A stretch of 64,000 bases of DNA, from positions 62,001 through 126,000 of the forward strand of contig VZTI01000542.1 of NCBI GenBank assembly GCA_013397865.1, in the 5' to 3' direction. The position numbers were made by a program, and so were the translations under genes. Source of the stretch: Struthidea cinerea. Its lineage: Eukaryota; Chordata; Aves; Passeriformes; Corcoracidae. Each line of letters begins with the position of its first letter. The stretch's first letter is position 1. The notes under the pieces were generated by a model. It did not search any database. It was given only the letters and a program-made list of their open reading frames with translations, and had not been told where the DNA came from. Below are positions 1 to 12,370 of the stretch, piece after piece.

Positions 1-2048
1 TTAGCGAGGCATTTGGTCCACATTTCATGGAGATGTTGCAGCGTCTCAAGCAGGTGATAAGGGGTTGCTATGGTTACTATACTAAGATGAATACTTAATA
101 GGTTCACAAAATATATATTCTTACTTGTTATTTAAAATATTAGTTGCCCAACAGGCATTTGCTTATGTACCCCTTTCATTTTTTCATGGACTTTCCACTC
201 CTTTATCTATCGAATACAGTGGATTTTGATACTGTTTAGAGAGATGAGAGGTCACTAACCATTTTCCTTCTTCAGAAAAGGGAACAAGTTAGGTAGCTCA
301 TTATCTAGCCTGTTTATAATTAAGTCCAAAAATAAATGCTCCACTGTACTAGAATTGTGAGAACTTTTATTTCAGAGGATTTAATGAGTCATGGAAACAT
401 GTTTAAAAGTCTGGCACTAAACAAAGAACTAACGTTAGCATGGCAATAGACCATATAGGTTTTAATGGTCTGAACCCCTTGTCTCACATTCAGACACAGA
501 CCCGAGACTGCCCCATCACCAACATTTCATCCAGTGATTCTTTCAGATGGGTTACTTTTTTGCCGATGAATCTGAAGGTGGAATTTAGGAAGTAAGTCTA
601 TTATCAGGAATGCAAATTGGGGGAAAAACGTGTCACATCAAATCATGGCCATTTACTAAGATATTACTCATGGGCAAATGCTTTCATGCACTGCCTACTT
701 GGAAGGGCCGGTTGAATGGAGTTACTGTAAAGGCATCAAATTTCAAATTTTTATACTTGTTTGTGCTCTTCATGATGCAATTAAAGGGAATTTTAACACA
801 CTAACTTATTTTAATTTGGCTTGGTTTATTAGGATATATAGAATGCAAACAAATATAAGGTTTCCTAATTTTTATTATCATCAAAACACCACTGTTTTGA
901 CTTATTTGGGTCACTGTGATCACTATGTATCTGGTGCCTTATTTGAAATTTTTCATTGACATCTGATACAGTCAAAGGACGGAGCCCTGCTATTATGAAA
1001 CTCATTTATTTTAAAAATGGCCCAATTTTTACTGAGGTAAATATGACTAGGATTACATCCATATGCAACTGATAACCTGACTGTGGTCAGGGAAAACGAA
1101 AAGGATCATCCAAGCTTGGCTAATAACTTAGTTGGATATATTTGAACACCTGTTACTGTAATAGTGTTAGTAATCAGTTCAGTTTGGAGTAAGATTCAGC
1201 AAGAGCAAATGTGCTTGCAACTTCCAGATCTGCTTTCACCGCTTGTACCCGAAGAGATTCCTGGGAAATGAATTAATATTTTGCAGTCTGAGGCAGCAAA
1301 TTTTTATACCAGGACTGAGCAACAGGGTAGGAATTCATGGAAGATAATATATTGAGCAGATCTAAGTACTAAATAGGCACTTTCCTTATATATTTTGAAG
1401 TGCAGACTGTTGCATATTTCTAGAAGGAAAAATGGACATAACATGTTGTTCTTGCAAGGTGTTACCATGTTAACAACTAGAGAACCTTCTGTTAAAACTA
1501 TTAATATGTGGCTTATCACTTCATAAAAGCTTGAAATCACAACGCAACAACAATAAGCACATGTGGTACATATGAAGCCAATCTGCAAATACAATAATAA
1601 GCATTCAGTAAGAGGCATTTTTGTACCGTAGTTAGCTGAGGTAAAATTGTCATGCTTGTTCTACAATCACCACTTTTGTTACCTACAAAATAAACCCATC
1701 CATACTCTGTATTTGGGCTCCTTTCTGAAGTGCAAGAAAGGGGTTTTTTGCCTCCTTGCTCCTCAGCATACACCAAACCTGACTTGGGAAGTTTGAAGGT
1801 GGTGGTGAAGTCATCAAGAAGGCTTCACAATTTTAAGGAAATCTGTTCTCAAACCCAAAGCTGACCCTCTGTTTAGCGAGATAGACATCATCTATCATAA
1901 CAATTCTGTCACTGGTGTCAGTATTTGGGTACTTGTGGCACTTACAGGGTAAGCGATGATTGCAGGAATAAGCACGAAAAAGTGGATGGGGTGATAAATT
2001 ATGTGACCAGGAGGTGGGAAGAGGAAGAATGGCACGCATTCCATGTAA
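1..2048. other. Non-coding unique sequence
   Basis: AT-rich sequence with no repeat family that I recognise. The open frames are all short (the longest is about 100 codons, at 1304-1618 minus), overlap other frames, and show no domain, signal peptide or convincing exon boundaries. I see no RNA gene. The stretch ends where a CR1 3' terminus begins. Confidence 0.6.
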
Positions 2049-2222
2049 ATCATAGAATCATTTAAGTTGGAAAAAACCTTTAAGATCGAGTCTAACTACT
2101 CACACAGCACTGCCGAGTCCACCACTACACCATGCCCCTGTGCATGGTAGGCATCTATGCGTACTTTAAAACACCTACAGGGATGGTGACTCCACCACTT
2201 CCCTGTCCGAACGCTTGGGAAC
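2049..2222 (-). mobile_element. CR1 LINE, 5'-truncated 3' end
   Basis: On the plus strand this reads as the reverse complement of an avian CR1 3' untranslated tail. It starts with TCATAGAATCATTTAAGTTGG, one base trimmed here as CATAGAATCATTTAAGTTGG, and continues with AAAACCTTTAAGATCGAGTC, then CACTGCCGAGTCCACCACTA, and later GGGATGGTGACTCCACCACT. These are the landmarks of the common bird CR1 tail, so the element lies on the minus strand with its 3' end near 2050. Only about 170 bp remain, with no reverse transcriptase, which is typical of 5'-truncated CR1 copies. Similarity fades near 2222, exactly where the CpG-dense segment begins. The subfamily cannot be fixed by eye. Confidence 0.88.
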
Positions 2223-2440
2223 CCGCACGTCTGCGGTCACATGGAGTAACGAGCTCATGAATACCAAACTGGTGCACACACGCGGGGCCGGGCGGGGAGC
2301 CCGAGGCGCGGAGGGGCAGAGCCGGCCCGTGGCCGCTCCCCCTGCCCGCGCTCCTCTCCGCCCGCCCGGCTGAGCGCAGCCTGCGCGCTCCGGTATCCAG
2401 CCGCTCAGAAAGCAGCAGGAGCGACGCAGCCGTGACACCG
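2223..2440. promoter_or_regulatory. Compact CpG-island-like segment
   Basis: About 210 bp of strikingly GC-rich sequence in otherwise AT-rich DNA. By hand I count roughly 27 CpG dinucleotides, far above the surroundings, where CpG is rare. A GC box (GGGCGGGG) lies at 2290-2297, and further CCGCCC-type boxes occur around 2355-2365. In vertebrates this marks CpG-island promoters that escape germline methylation. No recognisable first exon or ORF follows on either strand: the minus-strand frames through it (2155-2460 and 2175-2549) are low-complexity Arg/Gly/Ala/Pro translations of the GC-rich DNA. It could be the promoter of a non-coding RNA, an orphan CpG island or a small GC-rich insertion. 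Confidence 0.6.
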
Positions 2441-5400
2441 GCTTCTTGCAGAAACTGCATAAACTTTCTATTTGCAGGGAAAATCTGTACAGTTTTTTGA
2501 TACTTCTCAGCTGAACTTCAGATCCAAACTTAGCAATGATAAAATACATTTTTAAAACCCTGTACAGCAGGCAGTTCTACTGATTCTTGCATCTAAAACA
2601 TTGTAAGATCCACTTCTTCCTAAGATGACATCGACTCCACTTCTAAACTTTTCTGATGCTTAAAGCTGATTTCTCCACACAAAGAGAAGATAGCTTCAAA
2701 CCAGCAATTACTTTTCGCCTAGCTTCAATGGCTGCGAAGGAAGCAGAGTATTGCTGCATTCCAGGAGCTGCTTTGTTATGCTTTATGTCCCAGCACTACT
2801 ATCACCGTGAAGTTTCTGTGTTGTAATTCCTCTGTAGTTACAGTCTTAAAAGGCCACATGTCTACATACTTGAAATTTGTGATACATTTTCTTCCCAGCA
2901 TATGCCTACCTCCTTGGGACACAAGTTTTTGTTAAGGACCAGCTTTCTGCTTGTGAAAATAAAATGAAATCACTGAACTCTGACCATTAATGCAGAGTGT
3001 GTTCCACACCAGCCTATAGCAACAGAATATCCTGACAGTCAGCATAAGGGGGGTTAAAAACACCAGCAAGTAAACCTTTTGATAATTCCAACAATTCACT
3101 TGAAATATATGGATGTCAATCTATCTTGCTCTTTTTCATATTCCTTCTGTCTTTCCTAATTTAACATGAACATTTTTCCCCCTTCAAAAGAGATAAGCAG
3201 CCAACACAAACACTGAATTTTTGTATCAGACAAACAACCAAGTTTTGAATGTCATGTCCAAAGAGGTGAGAAACCTGTTCAGTACCAGGGCAGCTATCAT
3301 AGATAATGACTCTGTGGAAACAATATTATTCCATTAATTATTACATCCCCCAAGATTCATGCTAAAACCAGGTCTCCTCATAATGAAATGAACTTTTATC
3401 CCTATCTGCACTCACAGATTTCTGTTGCTCATTTCTTCCTAGATATAGAAATAGTAAATATTACAAAATTTTGGCATATATCACCATATTTCCACCTTTG
3501 TGAATAATCAGCTTCATATTAGTTGTGGGTGTGAACATGTTGAGTCCTTACTGCTGTGTTCAGAAAACTAAATTATATATCCAAGTTTGACCTCCTTTTG
3601 GAAATAGATTTATTGATCTTGCCTTGTCCCCCCAATATAAAAACAATACAACCTAACCTTCATATGAAGCTTCCTCTCAAAGCATATCCATTCACAGTAT
3701 TTGCTTTTAGGAATTGCTTTGTCTTAATTCAGTTAATTCTTCCTCTTACTCACACTTCCTTTATTTTATGGGTAGTGAATGAAACTACCCATAATCATTT
3801 GTCACAATAATTCGGCAGAACTTTAGCAGCTTTGGGCAAGAGAGTGGGACAAGAGCATCCTGCCACCCCTATGTGTGTCCAAGAGCAGTGGTGCTGACAA
3901 ATATTTAGCTGATATCATATTGTTCTCTTTTCAGTCTCGTGAAAAAGATCTCTCAAAGGAGAACAAACTTATTCAACTGAGGTTTTAATATTTCTGTGTA
4001 TCTCATCAGCCCTGGCGTTAATACGATATTGTGGTGATTTAACCTCGGAGTGTGGGAATTGCTGAGGGATGTGCTTATTTTTCTAACAAAAGTTCAGGCA
4101 TGCTATTATTAGCAATCTCTGGTATGTCATCAATGTCAAAGGCCAAATACTTTCTTGAAATGTTTAGGAATCAAGTGTGTTCTGAATCTGAGGATTCTGT
4201 TCTCACTCTGCCATTCACATGCCCACACAGCAGCATGCTGCAAAAAGACTCCATCTTGCCAGGATGCACCTGAACTCTCCCAGTGCATCTGTTTTGATAG
4301 TGTTCAGGTTCTCAGCAGGGCAAATATGGACTTCAGAGAGCAGACTAACCTTGCTGGCCAGTAGTTGACAAACACTGGACCTGGGAGCCTGAACTTTAAC
4401 TATTTTAGAGACCACTTTACACCACATACAGCTCTTTGCACACATAAGTGTATCTGCCAGTTTAATACCTCAGTAACACTCAGCCAGCTGCCTTAGCCCA
4501 TCACCAGGAACACACAAATAAAGACACACAGAGGGTATTGACATACAATTCTTCAAGCAGTTGTATCATCAGGTAGATCAAGACAAAGCTGTTCCTGAGC
4601 ACTCCCAAGATCTGTCTCTGAGAGCAGACTAGATCTACCACATCACTCTGACTGAGTGATGATGTTGGCTCTTAACAGTTCTGTGCTTCCTCACAGACTT
4701 TTGGATTGAACTTTCTCTCTTGCATACTATGAACAGAAAGAGGGTGACCAATGTGAAAATCAAACCCGAGACAAGTAGCCATTCTTTCATTTAAAACTGG
4801 CAGTAGATTTTTCAACAAAAAACTTTCTTCTCTTTGTCATCAGGGTCATTTACAGAAAATATGAATGGCAGTTGCAAGACACTTCATAGAAATCAAAAGA
4901 CAAGACAGTGGAAAATCAAGCCCAAGCCTTTTCTTTCCCAAGGAAAAGGTTAAGTAACATAATTATTTAATTAGAAGCAGTGGCCATCTGTTACGCTTTA
5001 TAAAAAGACTGGCAAACAATATTAAAAACATCCATTACATGCAATAGAGAAGAGAAAAATATGTTTATTTAGCAAATGTTAATGTTTCTGAAAGATGTTT
5101 GATTAGAGTCTGGAATTTATCATCATTTGCTAGAGCTCAGGCTAGAAGCCTAGCATCATCAACACATATTGTCAACAGGCATTAGCAAACAGTTTCATCT
5201 CCTTGTGAAAAAACAGTGATTAAGCTCTTCCAACCACATTACTAGGTGTATCATCCTCCACAAAACACAATTTATGTTTTTTTATGTCCCCTTCCAAGAA
5301 TTATCTCTCCAATCTCTTAGAAATTTTTTTCCTGTTTAGTATAAAGACTTAAAAAATAAAAAGTCTTCAGAAACAAAAGGACAGGAGGGCTTTCTAGCAG

Positions 5401-6129
5401 AAACAAGAGTCTTTAAATTTTCACAGGAAACTTTTATGCAAGAAGAAAGAGTAATGTGATTATGTATCAGAAGAAAACTGAAATGATTCGTTAATAAGAA
5501 AAGGCAATGTCAAGAAGTTTGTAGTGCAAGTGCAAAACTGAAAGGAAGACACGGTTTCTATTTTGCTTGTTTGCTTGTCAACAAATATATAAATACTTCA
5601 AAAAAACCCAAAAACCCAGGATAGTGGAGCTTGTCTGTTGCTGCTGTGGCTGCCAGATATCATCATGGATGTTCTAATGGGAGAAGAGAGAATGATGCTA
5701 AATTGTAAACCAAGGTTTTCTGTGAACTTCGATTTGAAGGAAATACTCTCTTTCTTCAGCCCCCCCATAAGAACATCTGCACTTCAGAACTGCTTTCTTT
5801 GCACTGACCTTGATGTAGCCTGGATGGTTTTCTTCTTGTTTTGGTGCTGTTTTGCTACAACATTACTTAAAGAAAGCAATGGCTTTTGTGCTGGAAAAAG
5901 GAGGGGCACAGGGGAAGAGTAGACAACACCTTTGTTAAAATGTGTATATACATATATACACACAAAGCTCCATTTGAATCAAACAGTAGATGTCCACAGG
6001 CTGGTTCGTGCATAATGCAGTATTTCCCCAAAATCAGAAATCTGTGGGAGAAGCAAAGCAGAGGGATAGCAGGGCTATATATCTTGGGAAAATTTGCCCA
6101 TGTGTGCTTCATTCTATACTCACACAGGC
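2441..6129. other. Non-coding unique sequence
   Basis: AT-rich DNA without recognisable genes or repeat families. Frames such as 3556-3810 (plus, 84 codons) and 5638-5922 (plus, 94 codons) show no known motifs. A short perfect hairpin is listed separately at 3766-3794. The stretch ends in a poly-A run. Confidence 0.55.
3766..3794. repeat. Perfect 10-bp hairpin
   Basis: TTATGGGTAG at 3766-3775 is followed after 9 nt by its exact reverse complement CTACCCATAA at 3785-3794. This is a short stem-loop with no neighbouring U-tract or gene. It is probably a chance or minor structural feature. Confidence 0.6.
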
Positions 6130-6161
6130 AAAAAAAAAAAAAAANNNNAAAAAAAAAAAAA
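6130..6161. other. Poly-A run with assembly gap
   Basis: A run of 15 A residues, four N at 6145-6148, then 13 more A residues. The N block is an assembly or base-calling gap inside a homopolymer, so the true tract length is unknown. Frames translated through it are meaningless. Confidence 0.97.
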
Positions 6162-6650
6162 TTTTTGCATATAGTAGGTAAAAGGGTGAAGCCAAGTTCT
6201 TCCACTTAATTTGAAATCACGGGGATTTAATAATTTTTAGGACAAAATTCTCCCAATCCACCCGGTCATGGGTTGGTTTACAACACCTCCAGAGTGTTAC
6301 CACGCCGCGCCTTGGGGCGAGTTTGTCCTGTGCGTGTCCTGACTGTGAGAGATCCTTGCTGAGGAATGATACTCATCAGGCCAGGAACTGCAGAACCCTA
6401 CACACATGGCTGAGAAGACCTTGTAAATTTTATTATCACTCTCTTCAGAGCATATAGCTGCTTTCTGATGGCTTCTGAATTTCCCATAACTCATTGCACA
6501 TTTGTGACTTACACCTACCTGTCTTGAAACATGTTAAAATGGCCGTAAGATTTTATTTCCTCCCAGACTTAGCAATAATTAAACATAGTAGGCTTTAATA
6601 TTTGAAACCATCCAAGGGAATGGGGATACACTGGAGGCCATGGGGAGGGG

Positions 6651-6680
6651 CATGTGCTTTGTGAACACAAAGAGCACATG
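6651..6680. repeat. Compact bulged hairpin
   Basis: CATGTGCTTTGTG at 6651-6663 can pair with CACAAAGAGCACATG at 6666-6680. The stem is about 13 bp with a 2-nt bulge and a minimal loop. The outer arms CATGTGCT and AGCACATG are perfect. It has no associated gene and no known family. Confidence 0.55.
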
Positions 6681-8720
6681 GAAATGCTTTTATCCCATTA
6701 GCACAGGCACAGAGGTTGCTTCAACACAGCTGCAGCTGTTGGATAAGAGTGTGCTCATGGTTGGGTCCAAATGGGACTAGGGTCCTGCTCTCTTTTGAAG
6801 GAAGATCACCGAGGAAGAACAAGCTGTTCACTGCATTGTCCCTCCATCTCTGTTCTTCTCGAATTTTCTAGGAGTTTAATGCCAAGCAGACACTCATAAC
6901 CAGTTTTGGCCCCATCTGTGCCCATGAGTCATTAACTTTTGCGCAGTATCTCACATCTTGTTACCATTTTACTGCCACAACCATCGAATTAACCCCATGC
7001 AATGCTTGAGTGAGCAGCTATAACAACACAGGAATCTGGAGCACAAACAACAATCCCCAACACACACAGCACAGGAGCAGTACCCTCTCCTGTCACTGGG
7101 ACTATATATATCCTTGGTCATCTGTCTCAGAGAACATTCAAAGACTACCATAACTGTGATGTTACTCTGTGGGATAATGAGGCCTTGCCATTCCTTACAG
7201 TTTTGTCACAAGGCTTAGGCTATTTGATCTTTTCTGTGAAGCCTCAGCTCCAGATACCAAGTCATTATGTGAGAACTGAAGATTTATTTTCTTTTTTAAA
7301 AGGGATTTAGCCTTTAGACTGTTACAGAGAGAGAGCTGACAGTCTGACCTGAATATAACCCCTACGATTTGAAAGCCAGAGGCTAGAAAAAAGGAATGCA
7401 GAATTGTCTTTAACATGTTATGATTTTTAACCTAAAATATTATGATTGTGGAAGAGGTGGAGCCTGGCAGAAGGTTAATGCTTTTTGAATGCTAGCTGTC
7501 CTCTACAAGTAAGAAAAGACCTTATTTTGTGCTCATGCCAGCCTAGGCAGAGAGCTCCTGGAAGGGAAAATATGTCTTGTGATAGCCAGAAAGGCTGCTG
7601 CAAGCTCCCTTCCTCTGCAGAGCAGATGCAGAGGAGACGGTGCAAAGCATGCTAACTTTCAGGTTAAATACCTGTTGCTTTAAACAGCCTGCTGACTCCA
7701 TGACATTCACCAGCTTTAGCTCAGGCTTTGCAATCTCTTTAAGTGGAAGGGACTACAGAAATATTTGTTTCTGAAGACAACCCACAAACCATCCCATTTC
7801 CCACACCTGTTTGCACTTTGGAAGGGCAGATATCAAAAAGACACTAACCACACTGATCCCGAATACATTGCCTTTTGGAAAAAAAGCAGTTAATTGTCCA
7901 GTCAAAGTTATCAGCATTTTAAGACATTCATTGCCTGCCCTGCTGACTTACCCTGTAGCCCACCACTGACAAACACTTCCCTGTAACTGTGCATGTGCAC
8001 ACAGTTCTGGGGGTTACATTTTTCCTTTTTTATACCAGTATTACACAGAGCACACAAACCATGACAGCCAGCTCTAGGCACATTAAGGGAAGCAGCCAGA
8101 TGGTGAGGGCAGGAGAGCAACTTTGGCCTTGCTACCTGGTTTGCCAGGAGGTGATGGGTGCCAGTGGGTGCCCCACAGGAGCAGAGAAGGGCAGCTACAC
8201 CCAGGGAAATTTGCTTCTTCCCAGCTGGCTCCCACACCTCAGCTTTTCGTCCCACGTCACTCAGCAGCTGGAGCAGACAACAAGTCCTTTTTCCCAGAGG
8301 TCTTGCTTTGACCTCCTTTCCAGCTTTTCTTTTTCTCCCAGTGCTTCCCCTTGGAGCAGCACCCTGACCACACTCCACTTAGTCCTTCATGAGATGGCTT
8401 TTGCCTGTGACTGCTGGCATGATCTGAAAAGTAAGGCAATCATTCCCTTAGATCTAGCTAAAACACTATAGTTTAGAAACCTCTGGGCTTCTTATCATAC
8501 CTCTTCATTTTATTTTTATTTCAGCTCCCACTGCAATACCAGAGTGCAAAATTAGAGATTAATAGGGAGTCTTGGGCGAGTTAATGAGGCAAAATGCGCC
8601 CCAGTCACTAAAAGCTTTAAAAATCTGGGTCCTGTGGCAACAGTATTGATAGCCTTCACCCCCACGTAAAAGGGTAATAAGCAGGAAGGATATGTTAACA
8701 GAGATATAGAGATATGTATA

Positions 8721-8748
8721 AAAGTAAAGAAAGAAAGAGAGAAAGAAG
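8721..8748. repeat. Degenerate (GAAA)n microsatellite
   Basis: A purine-only tract of AAAG/GAGA units, interrupted and short. It is simple-sequence DNA. Confidence 0.8.
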
Positions 8749-10475
8749 TTCAACTAAACAATCAAAGTAGAACTGTTAAAAAATCAGATATAAGAGTTGT
8801 AAATGTTGTGTGCGCATGTCTGTATGGATGCTTGTAGGCAAGTAATCTTATTATCATGATAATTATTTAAGAATACCTTCCATAATCCTGCGTACTGTAA
8901 GGCAGAGAATAAACAGCAAGAAAAGCCTTGATTGCATCCAAGCTATTCCACCCAGACTACAAAAGTAGCAATTTCCTGACACTGCCCCAAATCAAATCCC
9001 ACCACTTCAAATGCAGTTGCAGACAGATACACAGGTTGCTGCTTATTTTTATAGTGAAAATACTGAGTATATAATTTCAGAAGTATTCTATTAAATGTTT
9101 TAACAAATAAACAATTAAGGAAATATAATCAGATAAATCCAACCTTGATGTCAGTAATATGAAGAGACTTGTAAACAATGAGAACTATGCAGTCACTGCA
9201 AGCAAGCTTACTCACAAAGTGATTTAGAGGGGAAATTACAGGCACATGCAACTCTCATGTTGCATCAGAAACAGATAATGAGAACCCATGAATTCTAAAA
9301 ATTGTTCTGTTAGTGGAGTCAGGAATTTCAGGCTAAATAAATTGTCTCCAGGCAATGACTGTCTCTTTTGCCTTAAAAAACTTAACTTTATTTGGGCTCA
9401 AGAGGCTTATCTACCCTTGCATCCTTTCAGCTACCCCAAATCTCACCATGAGTTTACAGAAGAATCTGCTTGCTCAGCATTTCTCCTGGGATTGGGTTCT
9501 TCTGGCAGGTCTTCCCTGCTCCATGGAGCTTGATCCACATGCCTTGCTGCTCAAGTTACTGGGGACTTGAATGAGGGTAGCTCAGTGAAGGTTGACCCAG
9601 GTCATGGCAAGAAGCTGCACAGGAGGAGTCCAATATATGGGAAGCACTCACAAGACAGTGCTATGCTCGAGCTAAATGTGTCAATATCGGCTCTGAGTTC
9701 CAGCTCTCTGCAAGATTTGTTATCTCAGGTCAGGCACACACCCCCGAGCCCTGAGTGCACAGAGATGGAGCCAGCTCAGATATCTCTGTTCAGGCAGCAC
9801 AGGTTGCCCTAAAGAAGGTACTAGAAAAGTGCCCACCTTGCTTAGCTGCTTAGGAGGGTTTTCTCTCCAAATGACTGCACATACCGACTACATAGGTCTG
9901 TGTATGATGTCAGCACAACTAGACTAAAGCGTTTCACACTGTAAGGCTAAAGCTGAGAAGACATTTTGTTGTTCAAAACTAATACCCAGGCCTTGTTGGA
10001 TGGTCAGAAGACAAGGCCTAAGGGAAAAGAAGATGACAATAATTTTAAGATAGTGGGTTAAAAAAAATCTCAAAATTTAGGTGTCATCTTTTATGGATGT
10101 AAGAGACAGGGAGGAAGAGGAAGTAGAAAAAAATTAACATCAGTGTTTCTGGCCACTATTGCTTTTTTTTAGTAAATCAAGATCTGCTTTTTGAAATGCT
10201 GTGTGATGTCCTGCTAAGTACCTAATATCTTCTCAGCCTTCCTTCATGCTCCCTGTGCTACCAGCATCTCATTCATGCCCTTGTGGTGTGCTTTGAGCCA
10301 TAACAAGGGTGATATACAAAACACTCTTCTATTCTCTCATATCCTAGTTAACTTTCAAAACCCAGATACTGCACTTGGATGCACACATGCAGCTTTGGCT
10401 GTAGCCACTGGGAGTTTTTTGCCTGTATCTGCAGGGATAACATGGACCTTTATGCTTTCAAACTGCTCAGACACT

Positions 10476-10500
10476 GGGGGTGGGGAGGATGGGGGTGGGG
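10476..10500 (+). other. Putative G-quadruplex motif
   Basis: Four G-runs on the plus strand (5, 4, 5 and 4 G) are separated by loops of 1, 5 and 1 nt. This fits the standard G3+N1-7 quadruplex rule with room to spare. It sits alone in AT-rich DNA, with no promoter or exon identified nearby. Confidence 0.75.
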
Positions 10501-10940
10501 TCCTTTCACCTTGCAGTATTCTTTAAAAAATGCCTGCATCATACTGCATCCATTTGAAACCCCTAAATGTTCATATCCGCAGCAGTCCTGTGGGTCACCT
10601 GCCATGGAAAAAAAAAATTCCCTGGACAAAAAGGTCTTAAAATATTTTATTACAGAAATATACTTTTCAGGCCTTAAAACAGATTAAATATATGAGAATT
10701 CCTAGAAGTCTATATTGTTCCCCTCAGGGGTGCCAGACTTTATTTACAAAGCTTATATATTGCCATAGCAAGGAGTTTTCATGGATGAAAACTGCTCAGG
10801 GCATTATGATGGATAGCTGGATGGCAGTGAATGGGAAAAAAAAGCACATAGAAGCTCCACCTGGCTGAATGGCATTAAGATTCCCCACGGGAGTCATGTT
10901 AGGATGCAAGGTTTTTCTCTACTGTTTGCTCTAACAATGA

Positions 10941-10961
10941 CATACATACATACATACATAA
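10941..10961. repeat. (CATA)5 microsatellite
   Basis: Five uninterrupted CATA units followed by A. It is short simple-sequence DNA and possibly polymorphic. Confidence 0.9.
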
Positions 10962-12239
10962 ATGAAATCACCCACGGCACTCAATAATTTATTTGCTTCA
11001 TCCTGGCTGTGAACGTGCTAGAATAATAAACCACCATATGGGTGATAGTACAGTCACTACTAGTGATTCCACACTATTGTGGCTTTGCAATAAGAGAGCT
11101 TAATCTTGGTTTCCTTTGAAAGACCGAAAGCAATGGACACATATAGCCCTGCTTTAGAATCATATTTTCTGTTGTTTGCTTTTCCCAGTGTTAAAAAGGG
11201 TTGACGAATACCTTTTCTAAACAGCTACACTCTCAAGGGCAGAAGTAAATCTAGCAGAACAAGGATTCCTAATTCTAAAGATGCTAATGGCAAATACTCA
11301 CATGTGTGTAAATAATTAATTGCTTTCTTGTTAACAAGTCCAGGTTTTTCATTCTTTGTTAGTGACCCCAAGGGTTGTTTTTTCTATGAGAAATAGAAAT
11401 ATTTAGGATTGTATCTCCCTAGTCCATGACTAATTTATAGGCTCTTGTGGCGTCAGGTGCAAAGATTCGAGATTCAATTTGTCACCCCAGGCAATTCCCA
11501 CTTTAAAAGATGGTGCAGGTACTCTGCAGAAATAAATGAAGGAAAACATTAATGATGTAAAACCAACAGTAGTATCCCCTATGGAGGTCATATCTTTCAA
11601 ATTCATAGAGACACATCAAGATATGGAATGTCTTTTGTACTGGTCTGGAAAGACCATAAAGCCCTCTAATGATCTCCTACAGAAAAAAAATAGAGAGAAT
11701 GAACACCACATTTTTCACACTGAACGGTATCAGCTGCAGCTGGCTGGGGTTTTTTGGCCTGCTTTTTCCCAGCATTTTGTTTGGTGTTTTTTTTTTTCAC
11801 TTTTAATTTTTTCAATTTGACCTAGCATTTCCAAGCCTACAGCTCTATACGAAGATGACAACGTAGAAATAGCATAAGAGAAAGAGTCAGACATCTCACA
11901 AAATTATTTTTTCCCATTTTCCACTTTTTCCAGCTAGATCACCAGTCACATAAATATTTACTTTCTATGTATATTCAGCTCAATGGCTGCATTGTTAATG
12001 ACTACAATCGTACTCAAACAAATGTGTCTTGTTAATAAGTCCCCACCTGCTTCCCCAATATGTCTCTCTGGGACTGGTTCGGGGAAAACCTCTTCTCATG
12101 GAGGAGAGAGGAGCATATGTGAAAGATGTCCTGACCCCTGATCATGAACACTAGAGACCTACTTGGCTCAGAAATTCCAGAATTAAATCAAAACACTGAA
12201 CCTCTGTCTTTGTTTTCCTTTCTGCAAAATGGGAGCACT

Positions 12240-12370
12240 TTGTACAGATTTCCTTGTGCTGAAAAATACTGTGCAAATGCAAATTAATTATAGTGTAACT
12301 ACTTGAATGCTTCCAGGAGGATGGCTGATTATGGGGATATGATTAATACTGTGTATGAGACGTAATATTT
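12240..12370. promoter_or_regulatory. Enhancer-like block with POU octamer and homeodomain site
   Basis: A perfect octamer ATGCAAAT at 12277-12284 runs directly into a homeodomain core, giving ATGCAAATTAATTA (12277-12290). About 60 bp downstream come GATTATGG and GATATGATTAATAC. Composite octamer/TAATTA arrangements are bound by POU-homeodomain factors and are common in vertebrate developmental enhancers. The surrounding sequence is complex rather than repetitive. That it is an enhancer is inference from motif content only. Confidence 0.3.

Larger units (their letters stand above)
6162..10475. other. Non-coding unique sequence
   Basis: No gene or known interspersed repeat is visible. The 7911-8471 interval is open on both strands at once (155 codons minus, 160 plus). 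This reflects locally stop-poor sequence of moderate GC and is not a gene: neither translation has a domain I know. A hairpin (6651-6680) and a purine microsatellite (8721-8748) are listed separately. Confidence 0.55.

Noticed and set aside
2155..2549. Arg/Gly/Pro-rich minus-strand frames
   Set aside because: They are translations of the CpG-dense segment plus part of a CR1 tail, not a gene.
5867..6209. Frames running through the N gap (minus 112 codons, plus 107 codons)
   Set aside because: They depend on an unresolved poly-A/NNNN tract and encode homopolymeric Phe or Lys there.
7911..8471. Overlapping ~155-160 codon frames on both strands
   Set aside because: Both strands are open over the same bases, as expected from locally stop-poor sequence. 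Neither translation shows a domain, a convincing exon structure or a family match that I can recognise.
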